Assembly (NCBI RefSeq): GCF_040412425.1
Contig: NC_089749.1
Coordinates: 15,306,162 to 15,370,161, forward strand
Source: Macrobrachium rosenbergii
Lineage: Eukaryota; Arthropoda; Malacostraca; Decapoda; Palaemonidae
Length of the DNA stretch: 64,000 nucleotides
Direction of reading: 5' to 3'
Of the stretch, positions 51,601 to 64,000 are shown piece by piece. Position 1 is the first letter of the stretch, and each line of letters opens with the position of its first letter. The notes beneath the pieces were generated by a model, which searched no databases, was not told the DNA's origin, and was given only the letters and a program-made list of their open reading frames with translations. The translations under genes were made by a program, and so were the position numbers.

Positions 51601-54600
51601 AATATTTTTTAATAAATTTCCGTTTCACATTTGGATCAAACTAAGGACCTACCACGTGAGAGATGATGTGAGGTAAATGTTTATTTCTGCATTCAGCTTA
51701 GTATTGTGTGTTCATTATCACTGTTATTTTATTTATGTATTTCTTTTTTTTTGTTTTTGTTTTTAGAGGTTCATCATCTCAGAGGCCTGGTGTTGGAAAA
51801 TCATTGAATAATATTACAAGAACGACTGAGAATGCAATGAGGAGCACTGTTAATGTAACTTCAAAACCAAGACCTGCCAAATCAGCTTTCAATCTGAATG
51901 AGTCTAGACTTAATGGTCGTAGTCCAATGAAGTCTAAGTCTTCAGCTAGTGGGAGTTCAAAGCTTCATTCAACAGTGTTGGCAGAAAAGACCATGTTGGG
52001 GAGCACACAAAATATTTTCAGGTACTATACAGTATTTTTACTCTTGCCGTACATTATTTTTTGTCTACTAGTTTTTAATTACTGTATTATAATTTCAGAC
52101 ATTTCAGCAGAATACTTGTGATTTTATTTTGACTATCATTAGTTTTTATACTCCAGGTTTACCCTCCACAGGGCTAATGTGAAGTGAGTTCTTTCTACAC
52201 CTATTATCTTGAGCACTTTTTGCCTGAATTTCTGTGTGGTCTAAGTCATCTTGCTTTTTTTCCATCCTGCTTCTGCTGATGATTCCCCTGATATGATTTA
52301 ATTTTTTGTTGATAAATGTTAAGATAAGCAGTAACATAGCACTGGGATCATTAAAGACATTCTTTTTGCTTTTCCTTGTATTTCCCATTTGTTTTCTGAC
52401 CGCAGAATTTCTTCAAAATAACTTGCGTAGGTATTTTGGAAGGATGACCATGGTGAAAAAAACACTTGGGCAACATTAAAAAATACTTGGTAAGAATGAA
52501 GAATTCACCTGGTAGTCTAGTACATCTCATTTAGGTTCAAGAATTTATTGATAGAATTGGAGTGTACTTTTGTATCTACATATGTTTCAAGAGCAGTCAA
52601 GTACAGTTGACAGTGTAATGGATTTAATGTTTAAATTTTGATAACTTTGGCTTCAGAAAGGTGGATTTACGTAAGTTAGGGATACTGCAGTCTGCAGGTT
52701 AATCAGACCGCTATCAAATTTTTGGTCTCAAGACATAGTTCAGAGGATTTTTTTAAATTAGTGTACAGTACCTTAACTTATGTAAATTAGAATGTCAAGA
52801 TGGCAAGTCACAACCTTGGGTTTCAAGATCAAGGTGCTTTCATTTTGCATATTTATTTAGGGGCCAGTAGTGAGAGAGGTTGCCCCTGGACTGGATAAAA
52901 ACAAGTCCAAATACAGTATTAAATTTCTCTATTACCTCTAGACTATAGTTATTATAGTTTATGCATTAAAATGGGATCATGAGGATGCTGATACGAATGC
53001 TTGGTAATATTTTGTGCATTATGGGAGGTACAGTCCATTGAACCCCCGTACAGGGGACGTTTTGAAATTTTATTTGACTATTTCAATGAGTAACAGATAG
53101 TAAATCTTGAATTCAAGATATTCCAAAGAAATCCTATCAGGACTGAGTAAACTACCATTAACTTGTATCATAGCTAGAAAAGAATCTGTTATTAGTGCAT
53201 TAAATTTAATTTTATTTAGCTTTGCTTACTTGTTTTGAAAATTATTGGGAAAACTAAGAAACAAGGTTAACATCAGTAAGACAGTGAATGATTAAAAGTG
53301 TTTGATGTCAGGGATCAAAAGTTATTGGTATGATGCTGATTTCAGGTATGTGAAATATTGTTTATAAGAATTCAGAAATACTGTAATAGACTTGAAAGAT
53401 ATGAGAAAATTATTTTGAACACTTAAAAAAAACTGTAGTCTAGTGATATTGTTCTGCAAAACATAACAACACGTAACTTGACTATAAAGTTCTCTGGAAT
53501 AGTCCTGAAGTAAAAATGCAGTCATGAAAACTCTAGAAGTGTACTTCTGACATTTTTATCACTAATGTGCAGTACTGTTTTTCGTCATTAACATTTTGAT
53601 TTCAGGTTCTCTCTTTACCTAGTTACATGCAAAGATTTTTCTACAGCCACTTCAGTTTTGCATTTTCTGTCTGAATTTACATTTGGTCTGAGTCTTCATT
53701 TCTCCATCATTCTCTTGGTCTACACTGTGGTTTTCATCCTGCTTCTTCCATATATTCTGCTGATATGTTTTCTTATTGAAAAGTATTAAATATTTTTGGG
53801 AAATGAAGCTTTAATGAAACACCTTAATAGTTTAGAACTTTGTTGGCATAGTACTTTATATTATTTGGAAAGTATTGGTTAAGATTCATGGATTTGTGAC
53901 ATGGTAACTTTAACCACTGTCCTCTGAGCATTTTTCCTTGGTTGGACATATACTTATTTTTATTTATAACCAAGAAAAGGAATTATTATTGATACAAAAC
54001 TTGTAGTTAGGGGATTGATATTACTAAACTTCTCCTGTTTTTTTGAAGTACAACGCTTGTAGGTGGAGTTGAACCTGGGAAAGCAAATCTTATTGGTCCG
54101 AAAGGATGTGACATAACAAATAGTGCCATTCGTGAGCTTCCTGAACTCCCTGATATATCTGCTATACGACTGGACTCGAGTAGTGGTGAAAAGAATGAAG
54201 TCACTATCTTATCTACTGGTGAAAAAGATTCCAGTGTGAGTCATTGCATTAAAGTTAATTCCATTTCTGTATCGAAATTAACTTTTAATTTATAAGTACA
54301 CTGTACATTTCTAATTTGGCATGTGGCTTTTTCAACGTCCTTCAATTTTGGCTCCTCACTAAGCAACATATCTTTCAGATTAACCCTGTTAAAGCTTAGA
54401 AATCAGCCTCAAAGACTTAATTAAACCTCTGCACAAAGCGTGTTTCTGTTTAAAGGATCACGTTTTCTTAAACACTTAAAGCATACTTTCTCAAAATGTT
54501 GCATAGTGTACTGTATTCCATAAACGATTATGAAAAGGACTGTTGCCAACTTTACAAGTAAACCCAGACTACTAAATCTGATGAATTCCTGGCATTAGAA

Positions 54601-57600
54601 ATAATTTCAGTTGTAGCTCTTTTTCACTGAAGTTCATCTTTGTTTGGTTGACCAGACTACTGAGTTAAGTGAGTTTAGAATAATAATAATAATAATATTG
54701 TAATATCAGTCAGGTTTAGTCTTGTGAAACTAAAGCAAGTATGCTCTATTACTAACAGGAAGACACAAGTATAGGATCTTCTAAAGAGGTTACTTTTGAA
54801 GACCTTGCAAAAGAATATTTAAGATACCTGCAGGCAGCCTATATTGATGTTGTTACAGAAGAGGCATTCGACAAACAGTTGGAAGACTTGAAGGTAGATC
54901 TGCTGAATAACTGTTCCTTTTTGTAAGCTTCTACATAACAGGTTTTTGATGGTGCACGTGTTTTCGTATGTTGCCAAATAACTGGCAGACCTGAGTAAAA
55001 AATCTTGACACTTTTTTTCTAGAGCACACGTGTCACTTAGCTTGCTATTCCATTTTACACATTTGGTTTTCATCATATTAAGTTTTTTAAGATTTCTTGT
55101 TTTAAATCTACAACTTTTATATTCTTAAAGGTATTTGTTTTAAATCTACAACTTTTATATTCTTACAGGTATTGATAAGAACCTGTCACACAATCTATAC
55201 TGTTTTATACAGGCTTACTCCTTATTCGGTGCTCTCCTTTATCATGTTATTTAGAAATCCATTTATGGAATAATTTTATTATTTTGAATACCCATTTACT
55301 GAACGTCACTGAATTGTATTCACTGGCAAAAAAAATATCAGTTTTAGAAAGATTCACATTATAGAGCATTATCAGGATAGATGCCTGATATGTCTGTCTT
55401 CCAGGTAGTAAGGATTTAACATTGAACAAAGACTGTTTTTGGAATGAAATACTTTATCACATACAGTATATGTAGTTTGGTGTATGGAACAAAAAAGGTA
55501 ATTTTCCACAAAAAAATAAATTTTATTTTAAGTGTAGGTACATCAGCTGTGATAAAATACTATACTGTATGCTGGAATTATTTGTCAATTTAGGAAAATT
55601 ATTCCAGCATTTGTAACAGCATGTTTTGGGCATTTAAATCTAATTTTCAACTGTTTTCTTTCAATAAGACCCAACTAGTGTTCTTGGATAAACATATTTA
55701 AACAGGAGGAAGTATTCCAGCATTTGTAAAAAGATATCTTTAGAGTTGCTTTAAATCACCAGAAAGTCTTCCAGTCTTACCAAGATCAGACTGATCTGCT
55801 TTGTAAACTTGCAGGTGAGATTATTTTGTATGACATTTTGTGGTGTATTGTTTAAATTCTCATAAAATTCATTTTTAAAATCTGCTATACTGTATACTTT
55901 TCATTTCATTATTATTAATACACTTCATTAGGAGATAGCCAAACAAAAATATTTTGTCACATAGGCCATAGATTTAAAATAAAATTGACAAAGGTCTTGC
56001 CCTTCCCCAAGTTAGTCTGGATCTTTGAGGCTTTACTGCATACAGTAATCAAATTTACTGTATACAGTAATCAAATTCATGATATATTTTAAGAATTTAC
56101 ATGATTTTTTAAATTAGATTTCTGATTACAGGATCGTTGTAAGTTGCAATTATGTGGGTACTGTATTTATATTTTCTTTTTAATTCAGACTGCCTACCAG
56201 GCTGTGAATCTGCATTAGAAGTTCTGACAAAGGAGTCTGAGAAAAATTTGCATCAAGTAAAGATGGATAATCTGTATATGCCAACAAATCATGCAGCCTA
56301 TAGAGGTAAGTGCTAAAAAAGTAATTGTTTATAATGTTCTTGAGACACAAGTACAAATACAGCAAAATGTAGTACTACATCTGTGTATTTGTTCTATCAC
56401 AACTTTATGTGTCATAAATATGCCTTCATTCTTGGTCTTAAGATTCCACCCCCCTCAAGACTCACGAGTATTTAGTGTAACAGACAGAAGTATAGTAGTG
56501 TCATGTCATATGCACTACCTAGAAGCACAGTTAACTTCTTTACTTCTAAATGTCAGCAGCTCTGTGTACAGCTCTGTCCAGAATTGATTGCTATTTTGCA
56601 AGGTTATGTGTACCTATATCTCATCAGTTATTAGTTTCCAGTATTTTCACTAGTTTAGTAAGTCATAAATGAAGGATCATTACACTTTAGCAGTCTCTTT
56701 ATTGTTGCTTATCTCTACCTCTGGATTGTTGGCTTTGTGGGGTGCCTGACTGAATAATTACACATATTTTTTATTTATCTTGAAATTTTTGGTTGTCTGC
56801 TGTTGTTAGCAGTATGCCAGAATGTTTTTCAAGGTCTTGTGTTTATTACTACGGTTCTAGGCTTTGGTGTTGGTTACTTAATGTCTGGTTTTGGCAAGTG
56901 GTTGAGATGATGTTGACCCAGTTGATACCTGTATTCCACTTTAAGCAGATTTATTTTTGGTTCTGAGGCATGTGAAGACGTTAGCTGTCTTAGCTATTAA
57001 TGGCTATAGTTCTTCCCTATCAAATTTTTTAGCTTTGTGGACTCTATATAGGTGCTTCTTTGGAGCTTGAAAGGCTACCAGTACTTTTAGAAAGAGATGC
57101 CTCGGATGTCTAAACCTCCCAATAGGTATTTTTCACAAGCATTGAAGAGTTTTACCAAATCAGCTTATGAGCCTTTGAACAAGATAGCCCTGTGGCATCC
57201 CTTACTGAAGACCCTTTCTACTTTGCCTGTGTCTTCAAGACGGATCAGCAACCTTTATAAACTCTTTTGAGCAAAGTTACCAATACAAGTGGCTAGACCC
57301 TTGATATTGGTATATTTGGCCTTCACTTAATATGTGTGATGTCATAAATTCGCCCAAAGTATTTCAGTTTTAATCAAGCAAAGCATATTTGTTGATTTTT
57401 AGTTTTCTTTGTTAGAATGCACAACATTTTGAAAAAATGAATTTAATAAGTAAAATAATCTATTTGAAAGTTAAATACATAATTGTACTTATCACAATGG
57501 TGAATTTTGTGTCTGGGTCACTTTCAAGTTCTGTGGTGTTGTACTGAAAGTCCTCTATCGTTGCAAGACCACAATCATTGATGGTGACTGTTGTAATTTA

Positions 57601-59022
57601 TTTGAACTTTAGCTCCTGAAAGCTTCACCAGTGATTCCTTTTACAAGTTACAGATGGATGTTAACATGCATTCAACCTTCTTGAGGCATGAAACTGTGTT
57701 GTCGATGCTATTTGATATAACTCCCGAAGGCAAGGGAAAAAGAAGCTTTCCCTAAGTGGTTGGATTCACTCATTTAATTACCTACTGCAAACAGCAGATT
57801 TTTAGTACTGTACTGTACTTGACCTAGTCTGTCCGTGTACAGTCACTCAAAAATATTTTGCAACATGTTCCAGAAGTTTTTGTTCGCCTAACAATAATTT
57901 GTTCATTTAATATATACAAGGAAATGTGCTTTTCTTATTCGATTTTGGTTATTAATCATACAGTTAACTATATAAAAAAAATGGTGAGTGAAAAATAACG
58001 AAACATTTTGAAAATTTTTGCTCATGATAGTAGGGTAAAAGAGTCAGATAAAAAACTATAATTAGTCATCCATTCAATCCTTATGGGAGTAAATTCAGAG
58101 AGATATTTTCTTCAAGAGGTACTTCTTCATGCATAAATAACCCAATGGAAAACTATAGGGAGAAAATCTGATAACACCCAATGGATACTAGTGGCATAGA
58201 GAGAGAGAGAGAATGAATGATTAAATAAAGGAAATTATAATAATGACAGAGAGAAATAAAAACAGGTTTAAGGGAAACGGGAGGTAATTTCTCTGACTTA
58301 CCAGTCATATCTGTGGTTGTTTCATTCACTTATGACGGAGCTGCCATATAGCGCCAGATGTCACTATTGTAACCTGTTGTCCGAAAAGTTTTGAAGTATG
58401 TTGTAAAACATTTTTGAGTGACTGTACAAAAGTAAAGTGAGCATTTTTAATAACATGATCTATGTCCTTGCATCCATCAGGTATAAAAAAAAAATTTACC
58501 TTGTAAAGCAGAAACAGTTATAGTTATTCTCTTTACCCTGTATATGGTAGAAAATTGAAATACCCTTCACCTTTTTAGGATTTTCTATAAAACTTTTACC
58601 TTTCAGTCTATATGGTTGATATAGAAATATTACATTCATACTCAAGCTGATGTCATGACACTCTCCAACTACTGTAACGATGTATTAACAGGAGATATGA
58701 GTTTTTGTTAGCGTTTACATCAGATTATGATTTCCAGATTGTCAAATAATAATTTGCGTGTTAAGTTATACAGAATGATTTTTTAAAAATTTTTATGGAA
58801 CATTTTATTTAAGGAACACTGATTTTAGCAGTGTTCCATAAAGTTTATATCTTTGAATACAAGTACAATGATTTTCCTTTCAGATCAGTTATCTGGAGCA
58901 CTGAAGGATATGACTAATTGTCTTTGTGAATTGGAATGCTTATTGGAGCCCCGTTCTCATCAGCTTACTGACACAATTGGTCTGTTGGATGACTTAAAAA
59001 CAAATTCGCAAAATGCACAACA
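48226..59022 (+). CDS. HAUS8: HAUS augmin-like complex subunit 8-like protein, 5' part
   Basis: Nine coding exons can be joined in phase (one boundary uncertain) to give about 440 residues, with no stop reached. The first 290 residues are polar, Ser/Asn/Lys-rich and basic, as in the disordered microtubule-binding N-terminus of HAUS8 (HICE1). KSRVVQSRF corresponds to the RVIESRYLQ motif of vertebrate HAUS8. The rest is predicted helical: FEDLAKEYLRYLQAAYID, HQKVFQSYQDQTDLLCKLA, ALKDMTNCLCELECLLEP and DTIGLLDDLK, where the last matches the LLDLLSELK-like block of HAUS8. Augmin recruits gamma-tubulin to spindle microtubules for branching. The call rests on these weak similarities; another coiled-coil microtubule protein is possible. 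No further exon is recognised before the right edge. Confidence 0.6.
48536..48614. repeat. (AC)n(TC)n microsatellite
   Basis: An AC run passes into about 29 TC units, in an intron of the HAUS8-like gene. Confidence 0.95.
49731..49815 (+). CDS. HAUS8: HAUS8-like coding exon 2
   Basis: The acceptor is catattttcag and the donor gtacag. It encodes INQLLLSKSGNTTTDKSNG and fits both neighbouring phases. Confidence 0.65.
50394..50594 (+). CDS. HAUS8: HAUS8-like coding exon 3 with SRVVQSRF motif
   Basis: The acceptor is tttattcttacag and the donor gtatga. It encodes KEKQQSKPKSRVVQSRFRTG and an Asn/Ser-rich stretch ending TTRKKVLR. The RVVQSRF element is the best link to HAUS8. Confidence 0.75.
50699..51610 (+). 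mobile_element. Non-autonomous DIRS-like element (copy B), internally deleted
   Basis: Inverted terminal repeats of about 100 bp lie at 50699-50795 and 51500-51610, sharing GCAGCTTAAATTTTGAAAT and ACCAAGTAATTACACTGC. An 86 bp internal complementary region lies at 51289-51374. Its first half is the perfect complement of the left edge (about 30 bp); its second half is the near-perfect complement of the right edge (about 45 bp). Some 180 bp before it (51108-51288) match copy A at 12855-13035. The gag region is gone. It lies in sense orientation in a HAUS8-like intron, about 105 bp after the donor. Confidence 0.75.
51767..52021 (+). CDS. HAUS8: HAUS8-like coding exon 4
   Basis: It has a long pyrimidine tract, the acceptor ttttgtttttag and the donor gtacta. 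It encodes a basic, Ser-rich stretch (RPGVGKSLNNITRTTEN, SRLNGRSPMKSKSSASGSS, LGSTQNIFR) with SP and TP sites, consistent with a phospho-regulated disordered region. Confidence 0.75.
52022..54048 (+). other. HAUS8-like intron
   Basis: About 2 kb of AT-rich sequence. I see no exon, repeat family or RNA gene in it. Confidence 0.5.
54049..54235 (+). CDS. HAUS8: HAUS8-like coding exon 5
   Basis: The acceptor is gtttttttgaag and the donor gtgagt. It encodes TTLVGGVEPGKANLIGPKG and RELPELPDISAIRLDSSSG, comparable to the PPDLDLSAI-like stretch before the helical region in HAUS8. Confidence 0.72.
54759..54893 (+). CDS. HAUS8: HAUS8-like coding exon 6, start of helical region
   Basis: The acceptor is ctattactaacag and the donor gtagat. 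It encodes VTFEDLAKEYLRYLQAAYID and TEEAFDKQLEDLK, clearly helical. Confidence 0.75.
55097..55172. repeat. Tandem duplication, 2 x about 38 bp
   Basis: TTGTTTTAAATCTACAACTT plus TTATATTCTTA.AGGTAT occurs twice, differing by a single base (AAAG versus ACAG). The second unit thereby gains a splice-acceptor-like TTCTTACAG. Confidence 0.85.
55763..55814 (+). CDS. HAUS8: HAUS8-like coding exon 7 (start uncertain)
   Basis: It encodes KVFQSYQDQTDLLCKLA and ends at G|gtgaga. Coding-like sequence (VALNHQ) extends upstream to a stop near 55730, but the only acceptor matching the phase-0 end of the previous exon is aaatcaccag at 55762. A different upstream junction is possible. Confidence 0.5.
56189..56305 (+). 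CDS. HAUS8: HAUS8-like coding exon 8
   Basis: The acceptor is ctttttaattcag and the donor gtaagt. It encodes CLPGCESALEVLTKESEKNL, HQVKMDNLYMP and NHAAYR. Confidence 0.72.
56306..57835 (+). other. HAUS8-like intron, first part
   Basis: No exon or clear repeat is recognised. The segment near 56990-57260 is slightly coding-like in several frames but has no sustained frame. Confidence 0.45.
57840..58424. mobile_element. Tc1/mariner-type MITE, 585 bp
   Basis: The ends are inverted repeats of about 30 bp beginning CAGTCACTCAAAAATATTTT, flanked on both sides by TA. It is non-coding and lies in the last visible HAUS8-like intron. Confidence 0.8.
58884..59022 (+). CDS. HAUS8: HAUS8-like coding exon 9 (last seen)
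   Basis: The acceptor is ttttcctttcag and the donor gtaagt. It encodes QLSGALKDMTNCLCELECLL, then HQLTDTIGLLDDLKTNSQNA. It ends in phase 2, so at least one more exon must follow. Confidence 0.75.
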
Positions 59023-59741
59023 GTAAGTAACCTTAGTTCTCCTCTGTGCTTTTAATAACTCTTAAGGCCTCCTCAGACAATCCTTATAAGTAGAAATTGG
59101 TTCATTCATGACAAGTTAAGTATTAATCCATAGAAGTTGAAATGTGTGAACTATCTTTTTCACTCCACTGACACTTCACAACCATGCAAAGTGTAGTAAA
59201 GATATTAGTAATAATAAGGCAAACAAAACTTGATTGAAGAGATAAATTTAGAAACGGTTATTTGGTCCTAAGGAGCTGTGTCCGTTCCTTACTGCTATGT
59301 GATATGCCAAACTTTCTGTGGGAATTTTTTATGGTTGCAGGACAAAATTATTTTAAAATTCTTTACCTTAATTTCCCAAAACTTGCATTTTCAGCTTGCA
59401 AATAAATAGTTTGCCCAGTGTTATATTTTGGATTTTCTCTTGTAGTGTAGTGGAATTGTTTTAAGAGTAATTTTTCTAGGTCGCATCTGATACAGAAGGT
59501 CACTGTTATGGGTTGCAAGGATAAGCCACTTGCATAAGCGATATCCTGCAGGAGCATGGGGGATCCTATTCCCAAAAGTACGTGAGTAAGAGGATCGGCC
59601 TCGTAAAAGGCTTGGGAGGGGAGGGGGCGTTATCAGCGAAAGAATTCAGATGATGTCCGTATATGGCGGAATGTGTTTACTGTTTGGTTATTGTCTGATG
59701 TCGTGAGGGATGACGCATTTCGCTGGAAGGTTGGACCGATT

Positions 59742-60030
59742 ATAGAATTTAGGCCAGAGGCCAAGCACTGGGACCTATGAGGTTATTCAGTGCTGAATCG
59801 GAAATTGACAGTAAAAGGTTGCAAGGTGTAACGGGGAAAACTTCGCAGTTGCACTATGAATCAATTGTTAGGAGAGGATGGAAAGTAAGATGGAAGAAAG
59901 AGAATATGAATGGAGGTACGGTAAAAGGAACGAAAGGGGTGGCAGCTATGGGCCGAAGGCATGCTACAAAGAACCTTAAGTAATGGCTACAGTGCACTGC
60001 ATGAGGTGCACTGACGGCACTAACCCCTTA
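59742..60030 (+). mobile_element. Short dispersed repeat (family S1, copy 3)
   Basis: It starts GAATTTAGGCCAGAGGCCAA and ends GAGGTGCACTGACGGCACTA. It is the copy most similar to copy 1 and has the same orientation. Confidence 0.65.
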
Positions 60031-60404
60031 CCAGGAATTCGTTGGAAGGCTGCCTTACATTTTTCAGCATTGAAAGTTTTTTTGTTGTTGTTATTAATGT
60101 CTAGCGTAAGCTTTTTGATGGAATTCTGTTTCATTCAATGTGAGAGGTTATTTTAAAAAAATCTTCTTCTATTTTCGGTCTTTTTCAAATTTTGTTATTA
60201 CTGAGAGTCATAATTATTTGAAAAACAAGTAAATACTTCCTCAACACGGCTTTTATTCCATATTCGGAATGAAGTAGGAATGATTGTTATGATATTCTCT
60301 GACTTAATCCTTGGACACAAGAAAATAAAATTATATAAGTCTATATGTAATAAATAATATTCCGAGCCTTAACTTATTTACCATGCATATTCATCTTTGT
60401 TTAT

Positions 60405-60538
60405 ATATACATACATATATATATATATACATCACCATATATATATATTCATATATATATGTATATATAATACATATATATGTTATATGTAAATATGTGT
60501 ATATATATATATATACTGTATATATATATATATAAACA

Positions 60539-60615
<77 letters not shown>

Positions 60616-60627
60616 AATATTCTGCTG

Positions 60628-60696
<69 letters not shown>
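60405..60696. repeat. (AT)n microsatellite cluster
   Basis: Several AT tracts, the longest about 70 bp, are separated by short unique pieces. Confidence 0.95.
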
Positions 60697-62390
<1,694 letters not shown>

Positions 62391-62399
62391 TTCATCTCG

Positions 62400-63580
62400 G
62401 TGGCCCCTCTTAAGATCTCTAACCTGCCCGTGACCCTTCCGGTCACAGTAGACACTGCAGCAGACATTAGCCTGATCTCCAGAGCCCAAGTGCCAGCTGG
62501 TCCCATGGTTGACGGAAAAACCCGGTGGGAGATAAAGTGGATAGAGGGCCACACCATTACCATTCCCACGGTCAAGCTCCATCACGACACCTTGGGGCAC
62601 GTTACCCCACCACCTTGGTGTGGTGGGTGGAATTCGGCCCGGAGTGGACTTCCTGTTGGGTTGGGACCTTCTCTGGGGAAGCCCTTCACCAACGCCACTT
62701 CGCAGCCACGCTACCTCCTCCACGGAGGCCTCAACTGTAGGAGAACCTGATCAAGACAAAACCCCACCTCTCAGTGGAAGGGGCACACACTGAACCATTC
62801 TTGGCCTAGCCCTCTCCAGTAGCGAAGAGCTGGCCAACAAAGAGGTCCTCCCTCTCCCCGAAGGGATGTTCAGGAGGAGCAGTACCGCTGCAGGACATGC
62901 AAGCGGACAGGCCACTCCACAAATTGGGAGGGCTGCCCAAGTAAGCAACGCCCAGCGGACACCCCCAAGCAAGACTCTCCGAGAGGCTCTGATCTCCAGC
63001 TGGGGCAGGAATCTCTGCCGCAGCCAAATTCAAGCCATCCGCGAGGTATTGCACCTCCGGACCCCTTGTCAGGCCTGCCTGACCCTCAACTGCTGCCAGT
63101 GCCACTTGCGAGCACTGAGCAGTGCCACGCTCTGCTCTGTCTGGCACGGACGTTGAGCCATCAATTGAGAAGGACCCTGTGCCGGGTCTAAATCATGAGG
63201 CAGATCCTCCTCCGGGAGATGCAGGATTCCCCACGGCACTCATCATAGCAACCGGAGAGCCTCCGGCACCCAACACTTTTTCTTCACCAAATCTGTCCCC
63301 AGAGGACGAACCCCTGGAGGACCAAACTGTTACACCTTCTCTGGGAGACCAGGAACTGGCCTCCTCAGACGCAGAGGTCGAGATCGCTCTTGCTCCAGTT
63401 ATCGCAGCAGCTGGAGCAGGGAGCCCTCCTGTAGCTTCTGAAGTTACCCCTGACTTTATGCCCGCTAGCCCTTCTGGCCTTTCCCCAGAGTTGGTGCCCT
63501 CATCACCTCCTAGGTCTGACACAGATAGGCCTTGGAGGAACCTGAAGAAGAAGAAGAAGGGGCTGAAGAGAGCCCAGTAG
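62400..63580 (+). pseudogene. Retroelement relic with retropepsin-like and zinc-knuckle-like motifs
   Basis: The island is far richer in G+C than its surroundings. A DTAAD active-site-like motif preceded by hydrophobic strands lies near 62450. In another frame a GVDFLLGWDLL block (retropepsin GRD-type motif) lies near 62641, so at least one frameshift separates them. A CRTC-K-RTGH zinc-knuckle-like motif lies near 62889, downstream of the protease, opposite to normal gag-pol order. A Pro/Ser/Ala-rich open frame ending in a Lys-rich tail (63122-63580) follows. No reverse transcriptase is seen. It is a broken retroelement or a captured piece of one. Confidence 0.5.
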
Positions 63581-64000
63581 TTGCCGAGCCATGAGCTCAT
63601 CCTGACACTATTGCCCTCTCGGCACAGTGCCCTACCATCTTAGAGTGATCCTGGCCCCTTGCCCAGAGGAGGTAGCCAGTGTGACCTCTTAATCATACAG
63701 TTGCCTAGACCAGATTAAGTACATCAGACTAGTAACCTTGTCCCTTCAGTTTACCATTGAGCCGCAGTAATCACGTAAGTAGTGTAACTAAAACCAGAAA
63801 ATCTAAACCATTGTGAAAAGAGCCACTACGCTCATGAAACAAATAAACACGAACAAATGCAAAACCAAAACATAAAATCACAATGCGGCGTTTGAGGAAA
63901 TGCAGTGAGGAAAAAAGCATTTCAAACGTATTTGTCCTCGTAATTCACGCATTCCTAATTATGATAATTAACATGATTTCCTGGCAGTGTCTGGATTTAC
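63581..64000 (+). other. Unannotated right edge
   Basis: I see no gene or named repeat here. The sequence returns to the AT-rich composition of the rest of the window. Confidence 0.4.

Overview
The window is nuclear DNA from a eukaryote, most probably a decapod crustacean. It has intron-rich genes with GT-AG splice sites, very long dinucleotide microsatellites ((AT)n, (GA)n, (AC)n) and many decayed repeats: DIRS-like elements, short dispersed repeats, TA-flanked MITEs and LINE relics. There is no operon structure and no CRISPR array. Most open frames are shadows inside introns and repeats. I rebuilt three real genes by following splice phase from exon to exon.

Layout. (1) Plus strand, 35-13530: the last four coding exons of the CCR4-NOT deadenylase CNOT7/8 (CAF1/Pop2), cut by the left edge. 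Its last intron is about 10.9 kb long. It holds two repeats with the layout of DIRS-type retrotransposons (inverted terminal repeats plus an internal region complementary to both outer edges). The older one contains 5S rRNA-derived fragments; the younger ends about 22 bp before the last exon. A long repeat-poor stretch follows and is probably 3' UTR. (2) Minus strand, 36310-21057, convergent with CNOT7: a complete 12-exon gene for a predicted 870-residue Cys-loop ligand-gated ion channel subunit. In front of the channel lie a signal peptide, a pentraxin/LamG-like domain, a C-type-lectin-like domain, a conserved linker and an LDL-receptor class A module. This is the most interesting object in the window. 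(3) Plus strand, about 46.6 kb to beyond 59.0 kb: a multi-exon gene whose product resembles HAUS8, an augmin subunit (basic, disordered N-terminus with an SRVVQSRF motif, then helical region). Its 3' exons are not identified and may lie outside.

Between genes 2 and 3 lie microsatellites, a decayed non-LTR retrotransposon (43.4-46.4 kb) and a diverged inverted duplication. The duplication appears to copy the putative first exon and part of intron 1 of gene 3 to 41.1-42.7 kb on the opposite strand. The last 5 kb hold AT microsatellites and a GC-rich relic with retropepsin-like and zinc-knuckle-like motifs.

The three genes show no common pathway: mRNA decay, membrane signalling and spindle microtubule assembly. 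Exon coordinates come from reading splice sites and phase by eye. Homology calls rest on remembered family motifs, not on a database search.
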